NCBI GenBank assembly: GCA_963976435.1 | Contig: CAXBKQ010000002.1 | Coordinates: forward strand, 131,223 to 195,222 | From: CAKZNE01 sp963976435 | Lineage (GTDB): Bacteria; Bacteroidota; Bacteroidia; Flavobacteriales; Schleiferiaceae | Reading direction: 5' to 3' | DNA length: 64,000 bases | In this document: positions 7,007 to 15,890 of the stretch, piece by piece | Numbering within the stretch: position 1 is the stretch's first letter | Layout of the letters: each line of letters begins with the position of its first letter | The notes under the pieces: model-generated | Databases searched by the model: none | Told to the model about the DNA's origin: nothing | What the model saw: the letters and a program-made list of their open reading frames with translations, nothing else | Translations under genes and position numbers: made by a program

Positions 7007-9070
7007 ATGGAAAAAAAAGATAAAAATCAACTCGATAAATTGAAAGAACAATTTTCAAAAGGAAACCCTGGCAACAATAAAAAGTCAGGACCCCCAAACC
7101 GCAAATTCAATTTTTATTGGATTTATGCCATACTTCTTCTAATATTTATATTGGTACAAGTAATTACCAGCATGGGCACTGGAGCTAAAGAAACTAACTT
7201 CAGAGAATTCTCTCAAATGATTCTAGATGGAGATGTGAAGTCTGTAACTGTAGTTAATGAGGAGGTAATTCGCATTTTTATTAAGGATGAGTCCATTGCC
7301 GACAAAGAAAAATACAAGTCCCTCAGAGAAACAGGCCTTACTGGCCAAAAAAATATAGGCCCTCATTTTACTTTCAAAAGACCAAATGAAGCATTTAGGG
7401 AAGATTTAGAATCCTTTTATGAAAATAATGGTATCGATTTTAAAGATGAGATAGACATCGAATATAAAGATGAACCCGATTATTGGAGTGGAATCCTCAC
7501 TTGGATATTCCCTTTCTTATTAATGATTGCCATTTGGATTTTCATTATGAGAAGAATGAGCGCTGGCGGAGGAGGTGCCGGTTCTCAAATATTTAATATT
7601 GGTAAATCTAAGGCTCAACTTTTCGACAAAAACACCAATGTAAAAATTACTTTTAAAGATGTTGCCGGATTAGAAGGAGCAAAAGAAGAGGTTCAGGAAA
7701 TTGTCTCCTTCCTTAAAGATCCAGATAAATACACAAGTTTGGGAGGAAAGATTCCTAAAGGAGCATTACTTGTAGGCCCTCCAGGAACTGGGAAAACATT
7801 ATTAGCAAAAGCGGTTGCCGGAGAGGCAAAAGTTCCATTTTATTCTCTTTCAGGTTCTGATTTCGTAGAAATGTTTGTAGGTGTTGGAGCGTCGAGGGTA
7901 AGAGATCTTTTTAAGCAAGCCAAAGAAAAATCTCCTGCGATAATATTTATTGACGAAATTGACGCTATCGGAAGAGCAAGAGGAAAAAACACCTTTGGCG
8001 GTGGAAATGATGAAAGAGAAAATACCCTGAATCAATTACTTACCGAAATGGATGGTTTTGCCACCAATGAACATGTAATTGTGATCGCTGCGACCAATAG
8101 AGCAGATGTGTTAGATAGAGCTTTAATGCGTGCGGGAAGATTTGATAGACAGATTTATGTGGATCTCCCAGACCTAAATGAAAGGAAGGAGATTTTCACA
8201 GTTCATGTAAAACCATTGAAAATGTCGGATGAGGTAAATACAGAATTTTTAGCTCGACAAACACCCGGATTTTCTGGAGCAGATATCGCAAATGTTTGCA
8301 ATGAAGCTGCACTAATCGCAGCAAGAAAGGAAAAGAAATCCATAGAACAACAAGATTTTCTTGATGCTGTAGATAGGATTATTGGCGGATTAGAAAAGAA
8401 AAATAAAATCATCACCAAAGCAGAAAAAGAGGTAATCGCTTACCACGAAGCTGGACATGCAACGGTGAGCTGGATGTTAGAACATGCCGCACCTTTGGTT
8501 AAAGTAACCATAGTGCCGCGAGGTAGATCTCTTGGTGCAGCCTGGTATTTACCAGAAGAAAGATCAATTACCAACACCGAACAACTTGTAGATGAGATGT
8601 GCGCGGCATTGGGAGGAAGAGCAGCTGAATCTATAATTTTTGGGAAAATTTCTACTGGCGCATTAAGTGATTTAGAGAAAGTAACCAAACAAGCGAGAGC
8701 CATGGTAACTATTTATGGCTTAAATGATAAGCTTGGAAATATCACTTATTACGATAGTCAAAATAACAATGACTATGGATTTAGTAAACCTTATAGCGAG
8801 AAAACTGCTCAACTAATAGACGAGGAAATCAGTAAAATAATAGAGGCTCAATATGTTAGGGCTAAAGAATTATTAACATTACACAAGGAAAAACTATCTA
8901 CCTTGGCCAAACTTCTTTTAGAGAAAGAGGTTATTTTTAAAGAAAATTTAGAGGAAATTTTTGGGAAGCGCCCTTGGCAAACTCAAGAAGCTGTAATTGA
9001 ATCTGAAAAGGCTGAAAAAGAGGCCGCAGAAAGAGCTAAACTTGAAAATACCGAGGAAGAAGTAAAATAG
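7007..9070 (+). CDS. ftsH: ATP-dependent zinc metalloprotease FtsH
   Basis: This inner-membrane AAA+ protease has 687 residues from the ATG at 7007; an in-frame TTG at 6980 would add nine unlikely residues. Two membrane segments lie at about residues 34-54 and 164-181 and flank a periplasmic domain. The AAA domain shows Walker A GPPGTGKT (257-264), Walker B IIFIDEIDAIG and the second region of homology (ATNRADVLDRAL, GRFDR). The zinc site is HEAGH (480-484). FtsH degrades misfolded membrane proteins and some soluble regulators. Its position before cdsA and a psd homologue places it in an envelope cluster. Confidence 0.96.
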   Translation: MEKKDKNQLDKLKEQFSKGNPGNNKKSGPPNRKFNFYWIYAILLLIFILVQVITSMGTGAKETNFREFSQMILDGDVKSVTVVNEEVIRIFIKDESIADKEKYKSLRETGLTGQKNIGPHFTFKRPNEAFREDLESFYENNGIDFKDEIDIEYKDEPDYWSGILTWIFPFLLMIAIWIFIMRRMSAGGGGAGSQIFNIGKSKAQLFDKNTNVKITFKDVAGLEGAKEEVQEIVSFLKDPDKYTSLGGKIPKGALLVGPPGTGKTLLAKAVAGEAKVPFYSLSGSDFVEMFVGVGASRVRDLFKQAKEKSPAIIFIDEIDAIGRARGKNTFGGGNDERENTLNQLLTEMDGFATNEHVIVIAATNRADVLDRALMRAGRFDRQIYVDLPDLNERKEIFTVHVKPLKMSDEVNTEFLARQTPGFSGADIANVCNEAALIAARKEKKSIEQQDFLDAVDRIIGGLEKKNKIITKAEKEVIAYHEAGHATVSWMLEHAAPLVKVTIVPRGRSLGAAWYLPEERSITNTEQLVDEMCAALGGRAAESIIFGKISTGALSDLEKVTKQARAMVTIYGLNDKLGNITYYDSQNNNDYGFSKPYSEKTAQLIDEEISKIIEAQYVRAKELLTLHKEKLSTLAKLLLEKEVIFKENLEEIFGKRPWQTQEAVIESEKAEKEAAERAKLENTEEEVK

Positions 9071-9102
9071 TTTCCAAGGTTCTCCTCTGAATAAAAAAAT
9101 TT

Positions 9103-9732
9103 ATGATGGAGGAATCCAAAAAGAAAAAGGGGTTATTTGGAAAAGTCTTTTCTGTTTTAAGCGGAAAACCTTCCAGTCCCCCTGATTCTGCTGGTCAATT
9201 TGCTCCAGATGAGAAAGAACCTGTAGATTTAGTTTTTGTAAAAAGGTTTACCAATTCCGGGGGTAAATTTCTCTATTGCGAGCAAGAAGAAGAAGCCTAT
9301 GAGTTTCTAAGGAACATTCAGTCTGAAGCTTCCGTAGAAAGCATTATTTGCCAAGACTCCAATTTACAATCCATTTTAAAAAATGCGGGACTAGGCTTTA
9401 AATCTGAAAGTAATGCCAATGAGGATGCCTATTGCTGTTCTTGTGAATATCTCATCTCCTTTAATGGTGGGCTCATGATTTCAGAAAATCAAACTCATGG
9501 TAAAAAGCTGAAAGACCTGCCAGATGTTTTTATTGTAATTGCCAAAACCAGCCAAATTGTTGAAAATTTAAGAGCTGGATTAACAGGAATTAGAGCAAAA
9601 TACAAAGGAAATATTCCTTCGAATATCACTACCATCAAAGGACCAAACCACAGGGATGAAGCTAATGAAATGGCTTCTGAAACTGCTTGTGTTAAGGATA
9701 TTTACCTTTTATTGATAGAAGATCAACTCTAA
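9103..9732 (+). CDS. LUD domain (LutC/YkgG-like) protein
   Basis: The 209-residue protein resembles the LUD family of NagB/RpiA-like folds: a basic, low-complexity N-terminus, then a Rossmann-like core with YLISFNGGLMISENQ and LPDVFIVIAKTSQIVENL. It ends with ITTIKGPNHRDEANE, where LutC proteins have the phosphate-loop-like GPSxTxDIE stretch. There is no lutA or lutB beside it, so a lactate-oxidation role is doubtful. It lies between ftsH and cdsA, and its stop overlaps the cdsA start by one base, which points to translational coupling. Confidence 0.75.
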   Translation: MMEESKKKKGLFGKVFSVLSGKPSSPPDSAGQFAPDEKEPVDLVFVKRFTNSGGKFLYCEQEEEAYEFLRNIQSEASVESIICQDSNLQSILKNAGLGFKSESNANEDAYCCSCEYLISFNGGLMISENQTHGKKLKDLPDVFIVIAKTSQIVENLRAGLTGIRAKYKGNIPSNITTIKGPNHRDEANEMASETACVKDIYLLLIEDQL

Positions 9733-10556
9733 TGCAAAACCTTCTGATCAGAGCCCTTAGTGGCTCCATTTATGTAGCATTAGTAATTTTTGCTTGCCTT
9801 GGCCATAGCTATGGTCCTAGCCTTTTAATGTTACTTTTTGCCAGCATTTCTATTTTTGAATGGCAATCTCTCCGCCCCCAAAATTTTGAATTTAAAAATT
9901 ACCTCAGCGGCCTTATTCTATTCCTAATTCTTGCTCTACTTTTTAGCCCACTTTTCACCTTAGAAGAGCAAATTTCCCAAATATTACAATTTTTATTAGG
10001 CCTTGTTTTTTGCAGCTTTATCTTAATCCAAAGTTTTAGCCAAAGAAAAGATGCCATTTCTGTATTGAGCCATAATGCATTAGGACTAATCTATATTTTC
10101 CCTGCCCTTCTCCTAATAGCAAAATTTCCATGGACATTGGGGCAAGAAGAACCATGGCTTTTACTTTCGGTCTTTATTTTAATATGGTCTTCAGACACCT
10201 TTGCTTATTTGAGCGGTAGGTTTTTAGGAAAGAATAAACTCTTTGAGAGAATATCACCGAAAAAAACCTGGGAAGGCTTTATTGGAGGACTTGTTTTTAC
10301 CCTTGGAAGTGCTGTATTATTAGAATATTCTCTGGGCATAATGAGCATTGTAGAGTGGATGGGTTTGGCATTATTGGTAGGAATAGCAGGTAGCCTTGGA
10401 GATTTATTTGAATCTGCCATTAAAAGAAGTTTTAAAGTAAAAGATAGCGGCAGCTTTATTCCAGGCCATGGAGGAATACTTGATCGAATTGACAGCTTGC
10501 TTGTTGTACTTCCCTTAGCCTATCTTTATCTTTCATTATTAAGTAATATTGGATAA
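9732..10556 (+). CDS. cdsA: Phosphatidate cytidylyltransferase
   Basis: The 274-residue integral membrane enzyme makes CDP-diacylglycerol from CTP and phosphatidic acid, the entry point to phosphatidylserine and phosphatidylglycerol. It has about seven hydrophobic helices. The family signature is complete near the C-terminus: SAIKRSFKVKD, then the PGHGGILDRIDS motif with its metal-binding Asp pair. It overlaps the LUD gene by one base and its last base is the first of the psd-like gene, so these are coupled. Confidence 0.95.
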   Translation: MQNLLIRALSGSIYVALVIFACLGHSYGPSLLMLLFASISIFEWQSLRPQNFEFKNYLSGLILFLILALLFSPLFTLEEQISQILQFLLGLVFCSFILIQSFSQRKDAISVLSHNALGLIYIFPALLLIAKFPWTLGQEEPWLLLSVFILIWSSDTFAYLSGRFLGKNKLFERISPKKTWEGFIGGLVFTLGSAVLLEYSLGIMSIVEWMGLALLVGIAGSLGDLFESAIKRSFKVKDSGSFIPGHGGILDRIDSLLVVLPLAYLYLSLLSNIG

Positions 10557-11215
10557 TGTTTAGAATTCACAAAGAAGGCAAATCCTTACTTGGATTCTCA
10601 TTGGTTATTTTGGTATTGATTAAACTCACATTTAGTTTTTTTGAGCTCAATGAACAATTTCAAAATATAGCCCTTATTATATCGGTATGTGTTTATGTCC
10701 TAATTTTATTGTACTACCGGAAACCAAAGAGATTATTAGCAATTGACAATCAAAAAGTAGTAGCTCCAGTGGATGGAGAAATTATAGGCATACAGGAAAT
10801 TGATGAACAAATTTATTTTAAGGAGAAGAAGCTACAAATTAGCATTTACTCCTCACCATTAAGTTCAAGAGGTTCCTACTTTCCCATTAGCGGTAGAGTA
10901 AAATATGCGAGGAAGCATCCTGGTGCCTTTTTATTTGCTTGGCATAAAAAGGCCGGATCCTTAAATGAACAAACTGTGGTGGTGATTGAAAATGAAAACT
11001 CACAAGAAATAATGTATCGACAAATTGCAGGAGCCTTGGGAAGGAACTATGCTGTTTATACTAAAGAAGGGATGAATGTTCTACAAGGAATAAAAGGTGG
11101 ATTTAATGGCTTTGCTTCTAGGTTAGATTTAATTCTTCCCCTTGACTCCAACTTGTTAGTAAAAATTGGAGATAAAACTAAAGGAGGGCAGCAAATTTTA
11201 GCTGAACTAAAGTAA
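10556..11215 (+). CDS. Phosphatidylserine decarboxylase homologue with altered catalytic motifs
   Basis: The 219-residue protein has the size and layout of the short bacterial Psd family: two N-terminal membrane helices (about 12-29 and 37-53), PVDG (71-74), SGRVKYARKHPG, NEQTVVV, YRQIAGALGR and a final SRLDLILP. Normal members carry an H in MSPxxVHVxR and a GS processing site that yields the pyruvoyl group. Here the first motif reads SSPLSSRGSYFP (99-110), with Arg105 in place of His, and the second reads FAS (Ala187-Ser188). Self-processing may therefore fail. The gene overlaps cdsA by one base. It could be a regulatory paralogue or a diverged enzyme. Confidence 0.75.
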   Translation: MFRIHKEGKSLLGFSLVILVLIKLTFSFFELNEQFQNIALIISVCVYVLILLYYRKPKRLLAIDNQKVVAPVDGEIIGIQEIDEQIYFKEKKLQISIYSSPLSSRGSYFPISGRVKYARKHPGAFLFAWHKKAGSLNEQTVVVIENENSQEIMYRQIAGALGRNYAVYTKEGMNVLQGIKGGFNGFASRLDLILPLDSNLLVKIGDKTKGGQQILAELK

Positions 11216-11248
11216 ATTTGAGTAATTAGCGAATAGGAAGGGCTAGTA

Positions 11249-11563
11249 ATGGATAATAAAGATTTAGAAAAAGAATTCTGGAAGCACTTTGAGATTGGAA
11301 GAACAATGCCACCTCAAACTGCAGATCATATGCTGATTGCTTATGCTTATTTCAAACAGGCTACTGATGGAGATAATGATAAAGAAAGGCCGCAGGAATC
11401 TTCTAATGTTATTGAAACCTTTAAACATGATTCTTGGAAAAGGCTTGTAGGAATGCCAAAAGCTGAAGCTCAAAAAAAATACATTAATACCATTAAGGAA
11501 TTAATTGCCTTAACCAAAGAAGAAAATAGACTACCCAAAAATTTTAAGGAAGATATTAGCTAA
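11249..11563 (+). CDS. Acyl-CoA-binding protein
   Basis: The 104-residue ACBP-fold protein is predicted to hold long-chain acyl-CoA in the cytoplasm. Key segments are LIAYAYFKQATDGDND, the Tyr/Lys-rich second helix, then RPQE, and DSWKRLVGMPKAEAQKKYI, which corresponds to the family KWxAWxxLxGxSxxEAxxxYI pattern. It lies 33 bases after the psd-like gene, so it plausibly supplies acyl-CoA for the same lipid pathway. Its last eight bases overlap convergent cmk. Confidence 0.88.
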   Translation: MDNKDLEKEFWKHFEIGRTMPPQTADHMLIAYAYFKQATDGDNDKERPQESSNVIETFKHDSWKRLVGMPKAEAQKKYINTIKELIALTKEENRLPKNFKEDIS

Positions 11564-12239
11564 TTTCCTTTACCCACTGCAAAGCCATTTGTAATTGTTC
11601 TTCTTGTCCTTTATCTGAATTATCCAAAATTTTAGCGTCTTCAGCCATCTTCAAAGGACTATCTTCTCTATCTGAATCTTGGAAGTCACGTTTGGCGATA
11701 TTTTCGGCAATATCCTCTCTGCTAATCGATTTTCCAGATGCTTGCAGTTCTTTAAACCTACGGTCTACCCTCACATCCTCACGAGCTGTCATGAATATTT
11801 TTAAATCTGCATTGGGAAAAACTACCGTACCAATATCTCTACCATCCATTACAAGACCTTTGCTGCTTCCCATTTGTTGTTGTTCAGAAACCAGCTTCTT
11901 TCTTATTTGCGGAATTTTTGCTATTTCACTTACCTTACCTGAAACTTCCATCCCTCGAATTTCATTCTCTACAATTTCACCATTTAGGCTAATTTCAGAC
12001 TTCTTCGTTTGAGGATTGAAAACAAAATCTAACTTGATATTATCCAGAGAATTCAAAAGAATATCCATACCCTTTTCCAAGTTGAAAAGATTGTTCCTAA
12101 GCGCATATAGGGCTACAGCTCTATACATAGCACCGGTATCAACATAGCTCAATCCCAGCCTCTTGGCCAATTCCTTCGCCATGGTACTCTTTCCTGTTGA
12201 AGAGTATCCGTCAATAGCAATGATTAATGGTTTGGTCAA
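11556..12239 (-). CDS. cmk: Cytidylate kinase
   Basis: The 227-residue NMP kinase phosphorylates CMP and dCMP. The P-loop is IDGYSSTGKST near the N-terminus, followed by GLSYVDTGAMYRAVAL, and the CMP-binding stretch is VMDGRDIGTVVFPNADLKIFMTA. The lid carries arginines in REDVRVDRRFKEL. The length is normal. It lies six bases downstream of porQ on the same strand, a pairing common in Bacteroidota. Confidence 0.95.
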   Translation of the reverse strand: MTKPLIIAIDGYSSTGKSTMAKELAKRLGLSYVDTGAMYRAVALYALRNNLFNLEKGMDILLNSLDNIKLDFVFNPQTKKSEISLNGEIVENEIRGMEVSGKVSEIAKIPQIRKKLVSEQQQMGSSKGLVMDGRDIGTVVFPNADLKIFMTAREDVRVDRRFKELQASGKSISREDIAENIAKRDFQDSDREDSPLKMAEDAKILDNSDKGQEEQLQMALQWVKEIS

Positions 12240-12244
12240 ATCAC

Positions 12245-13288
12245 TTAGGTTTTTGGCTCCTTTTTCTTTCTTTTGAAATCTTGAAGATCCGTTCTTAATG
12301 TAAAATGATTGGCCGTTCCGGATACATGGTAAAAGTTCCGACCATAATTCAGTCTAAACTTAGAAATTTTAATTCCTAAGCCAAAAGAAAAGCCAGCAGA
12401 AGTTCTTCTCGTATCCAGATTTAACTCTTGTCTTTTTCTGAAATTATAACCAAATTGAACATTTAATGCCTTAGTTGGAGCAAATTCTGCCCCTACAACT
12501 ACATGTCTAAATATATTACTCCAAACAGATGGAAAATTATCATCAACCTCTCCAGTAAATTGATTAACACTAACATCCGCTGGATCCCTATACCTTAAAT
12601 CCCATGTTTCCAGCTGTTCGAGAGTTATTTGCCAGCGCAGAGGTAAATGCTCAAATCTATTGGAAAAACCAAATTGTATTTCAAAGGGCAAAGACTCCCT
12701 TTCTTCATTGAATGGGCTAAATTGATAACCCATATTTTTAGCTACAAGAGCCATTACAATCCTTTTGGAGGGAATCTGGTAGGTTGCCGCTAAATCCATC
12801 GCACTACCATAAGAATTAAAAGTTTCATAGTTAGAATTAATCACCTTTAAACTCGCACCAAAACTCCAATTAGAATCCAATTTATAAGCATAGCCGAAAT
12901 TTAATGCCATGTCTGCAGCAGTAAAAGTTCCCTCTCTAATTCCAATTATTGAAGCTCTTTCAAAATCACCATAATCTACATATCGAAGGCCAGCATAAAA
13001 AGTTCCAACATCCTCAAAATGGTGTGCATAATTTACATCACTAAGATTTATCCCAGCCACATAGTCCACCAAGCTAAAACTCAACTGACCATGCATACTT
13101 TCATTTAATAAGGAAGGGTTGTAAATGGCGAAATTGATATCCTCCTCAGGATTTGCAATGGCATTACTACCCTGGGCAGCTACTCTAGCGGAAGGCACTA
13201 AATTCAAAAATTGGAAAATGGAATTCCCTCCAATTTGGGCATTGGCCGAAAAAAATGGAATAATTAATAGGGCTAAGATTTTCTTCAT
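12245..13288 (-). CDS. porQ: Type IX secretion system protein PorQ
   Basis: The 347-residue outer-membrane beta-barrel protein has a cleavable signal peptide (MKKILALLIIPFFSANAQ). The mature start GGNSIFQFLNLVPSARVAAQGS is typical of PorQ. The remainder consists of amphipathic strands ending in a basic tail. PorQ is a PorV/FadL-like barrel required for type IX secretion, with a proposed part in the attachment complex that modifies CTD-bearing cargo. The neighbour cmk supports the call, and the secreted CTD protein at the right end of the window would be a substrate of the system. Confidence 0.88.
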   Translation of the reverse strand: MKKILALLIIPFFSANAQIGGNSIFQFLNLVPSARVAAQGSNAIANPEEDINFAIYNPSLLNESMHGQLSFSLVDYVAGINLSDVNYAHHFEDVGTFYAGLRYVDYGDFERASIIGIREGTFTAADMALNFGYAYKLDSNWSFGASLKVINSNYETFNSYGSAMDLAATYQIPSKRIVMALVAKNMGYQFSPFNEERESLPFEIQFGFSNRFEHLPLRWQITLEQLETWDLRYRDPADVSVNQFTGEVDDNFPSVWSNIFRHVVVGAEFAPTKALNVQFGYNFRKRQELNLDTRRTSAGFSFGLGIKISKFRLNYGRNFYHVSGTANHFTLRTDLQDFKRKKKEPKT

Positions 13289-13340
13289 TGAAACAAAAAT
13301 ATCATATATAACGATCCAAGCACGAATTAATTACTAAAGC

Positions 13341-15800
13341 TTATTTTACGTTGATAGGGTTTTTAACCTTTTGTTTTGTGAGAGCAATTTCAATCACTTC
13401 CATCATATTTTCTACATAGTGAAAAGTTAAACCCTTTCTATAATCTTCCCTGATTTCTTCAATGTCCTTCCTATTTTCCACACAAAGTATAAGCTCCTTG
13501 ATATCGGCCCTTTTTGCGGCTAATATTTTTTCCTTTATTCCTCCTACTGGTAAAACCTTTCCTCTTAAAGTAATTTCACCAGTCATTGCCAATTTACTTT
13601 TCACTTTTCTTTGTGAAAACAATGATGCTAAAGCAGTTAAAATGGTAATACCTGCTGAAGGCCCATCCTTAGGAGTAGCCCCTTCAGGAAAATGAAGGTG
13701 AACATCCCATTTTTCGAAAATTTCTTGTTGGATATTAAATTTTGCAGCATGTGATCTCAAATAAGCCATTGCAATTGCTGCTGATTCTTTCATCACCGAA
13801 CCTAAGTTTCCAGTTACAGATAATTTTCCTTTTCCAGGACTTAAGGCAGATTCGATAAATAAAATATCCCCCCCTACAGGAGTCCAAGCCAAGCCCGTAA
13901 CTACCCCTGCAATTTCATTTCCTTGATATCTATCTTTATTGAAGCGCTCAGGTCCTAATATTTCTAATATTTTCTCAGATTTTGGCTTTGGGTCATAGTC
14001 TTTTTCCATGGCCACAGATTTTGCCGCATTTCTTACAATTTTGGCAATTACCTTATCTAATCCTCGTACTCCAGATTCTCTGGTGAATTTTTCAACTACA
14101 AACTCCATGGTTTTTTTATCCAATGCCAATGCATTTTTTTCCAAACCATGTTCCTTTATTTGCTTAGGTAATAAATGTCTTTTACCGATTTCCACCTTTT
14201 CTTCAACAGTATAACCGGTAATGTCAATAATTTCCATCCTATCTCTTAAAGCGGGATGGATGGCCCTTAAGTTATTTGCTGTAGCAATAAACATTACTTT
14301 ACTAAGGTCATATCCAAGCTCCAAATAGTTGTCGTAGAAATCAGAATTTTGTTCTGGATCCAAAACTTCTAACATGGCAGAAGAAGGATCTCCATGTCCT
14401 CCACCGCTGGCCAACTTATCAATTTCATCCAATACAAAAACAGGATTTGAGCTACCTGCTTTTTTAATACTTTGAACAACCCTTCCTGCCATAGCACCAA
14501 TATAGGTTTTACGGTGACCTCTAATTTCAGCCTCATCTCTTAAACCACCTAAAGACATTCGGATATATTTTCTTCCTAGAGCTTCGCTAATACTTTTTCC
14601 GAGACTGGTTTTCCCCACTCCTGGAGGGCCATATAAACACAAGATTGGCGCTTTCATATCTCCCTTTAACTTCAATACTGCTAGGTGTTCAATGATTCGC
14701 TCCTTTACCTTATCCAAACCATAATGGTCTCGATCCAAAATCTTTTCAGCCTTCTTTAAATCAAATTTATCTTCGGTAAATTCATTCCATGGAAGGTCTA
14801 GTAAAAATTCTAAATAATTTCTTTGAATCCCAAATTCTGGTACTTGGGGGTTCATTCTTTGAAGTTTTTTTAACTCCTTCTCAAAAGTTGTTTGGATTTC
14901 TTTTGACCATTTTTTTTCTGAACCCTTTTTACGCATTTCCTCAATCTCCACCTCAGAGGATGATCCTCCAAGCTCTTCCTGGATTTGCTTCATTTGTTGA
15001 TGCAGAAAATACTCCCTTTGTTGCTGATCAAATTCAGTCTTCACCTTGCTCTGAATTTCATTCTTCATGGCAAGCATTTGCTGTTCCAAATTCAAATGTT
15101 TCAAAACCTCATCAGCACGAAGGTGCATGCCTTCCATTTCTAAAAGGGCTTGTTTTCTTTCTACATCCAAATTCATATTGGATGAAATAAAGTTTAGAAG
15201 GAAATTATCACTTTCAATATTTTTTAAAGCAAATGCCGCCTCACTTGGTATTGCTGGAGATTCTTTAATAATCTGAAGGGCCATTTCCTTAATGGTACTC
15301 ATTAACACCTTCATTTTAGAATCCTCCCCTTCTATCCGCCTTTCCTTTAAAATATCTATTCTAGCTTTCATAAAAGGCAGCTCAGACACCACCTCTTTCA
15401 AAGCAAATCTCTTTTGTCCCTGAATGATTACCGTAGTATTTCCATCTGGCATTTTGAACATTCTCAAAATACGAGCTACAGTTCCTATTTGGTGGATATC
15501 ATCCTTGCCAGGATCTTCATTTTCAGGATCTTTTTGGCTTATTACTCCAACGGTTTTATTGGACTTATTTGCAAATTGTAATAGTTGGATAGACTTATCC
15601 CTTCCGGCAGTGATAGGAATCACAACACCGGGAAATAAAACAGTATTTCGAAGAGGAAGGATGGGAAGTTCTTCTGGAATATTTTCATTTTCCATTTTAT
15701 CCTCATCCTCATTGGTCATTAAGGGAATAAATTCTGCGTCTTCGTAAATAATATTATCTAATGACAGGCTGTCTATATTTAAAATATCTTTCTTATTCAT
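13341..15800 (-). CDS. lon: ATP-dependent Lon protease
   Basis: This protease has 819 residues from the ATG at 15800 (MNKKDILN); an upstream ATG at 15830 adds ten unlikely residues. The LAN substrate domain starts ELPILPLRNTVLFPGVVIP. A long coiled-coil middle leads to the AAA module with Walker A YGPPGVGKTSLGKSI and Walker B VFVLDEIDKL. The protease domain has the catalytic Ser in KDGPSAGITI and the catalytic Lys in GGIKEKILAAKR. Lon removes damaged and regulatory proteins in the cytoplasm. Confidence 0.97.
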   Translation of the reverse strand: MNKKDILNIDSLSLDNIIYEDAEFIPLMTNEDEDKMENENIPEELPILPLRNTVLFPGVVIPITAGRDKSIQLLQFANKSNKTVGVISQKDPENEDPGKDDIHQIGTVARILRMFKMPDGNTTVIIQGQKRFALKEVVSELPFMKARIDILKERRIEGEDSKMKVLMSTIKEMALQIIKESPAIPSEAAFALKNIESDNFLLNFISSNMNLDVERKQALLEMEGMHLRADEVLKHLNLEQQMLAMKNEIQSKVKTEFDQQQREYFLHQQMKQIQEELGGSSSEVEIEEMRKKGSEKKWSKEIQTTFEKELKKLQRMNPQVPEFGIQRNYLEFLLDLPWNEFTEDKFDLKKAEKILDRDHYGLDKVKERIIEHLAVLKLKGDMKAPILCLYGPPGVGKTSLGKSISEALGRKYIRMSLGGLRDEAEIRGHRKTYIGAMAGRVVQSIKKAGSSNPVFVLDEIDKLASGGGHGDPSSAMLEVLDPEQNSDFYDNYLELGYDLSKVMFIATANNLRAIHPALRDRMEIIDITGYTVEEKVEIGKRHLLPKQIKEHGLEKNALALDKKTMEFVVEKFTRESGVRGLDKVIAKIVRNAAKSVAMEKDYDPKPKSEKILEILGPERFNKDRYQGNEIAGVVTGLAWTPVGGDILFIESALSPGKGKLSVTGNLGSVMKESAAIAMAYLRSHAAKFNIQQEIFEKWDVHLHFPEGATPKDGPSAGITILTALASLFSQRKVKSKLAMTGEITLRGKVLPVGGIKEKILAAKRADIKELILCVENRKDIEEIREDYRKGLTFHYVENMMEVIEIALTKQKVKNPINVK

Positions 15801-15890
15801 CCTTGAGTTTTTGAGCCAATATGACACCATTTCATAGGCTCTAAGTTGTACAGCCCTATAGGGTCAAGAGCTGTGCCATTTTCAATGTTA

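Noticed and set aside
9103..9732. Lactate utilisation protein LutC
   Set aside because: lutA and lutB are absent and the terminal motif differs, so only the LUD fold is claimed.
14789..15190. 133-codon open frame on the plus strand inside lon
   Set aside because: It lies wholly antisense to conserved Lon sequence and has no family features.
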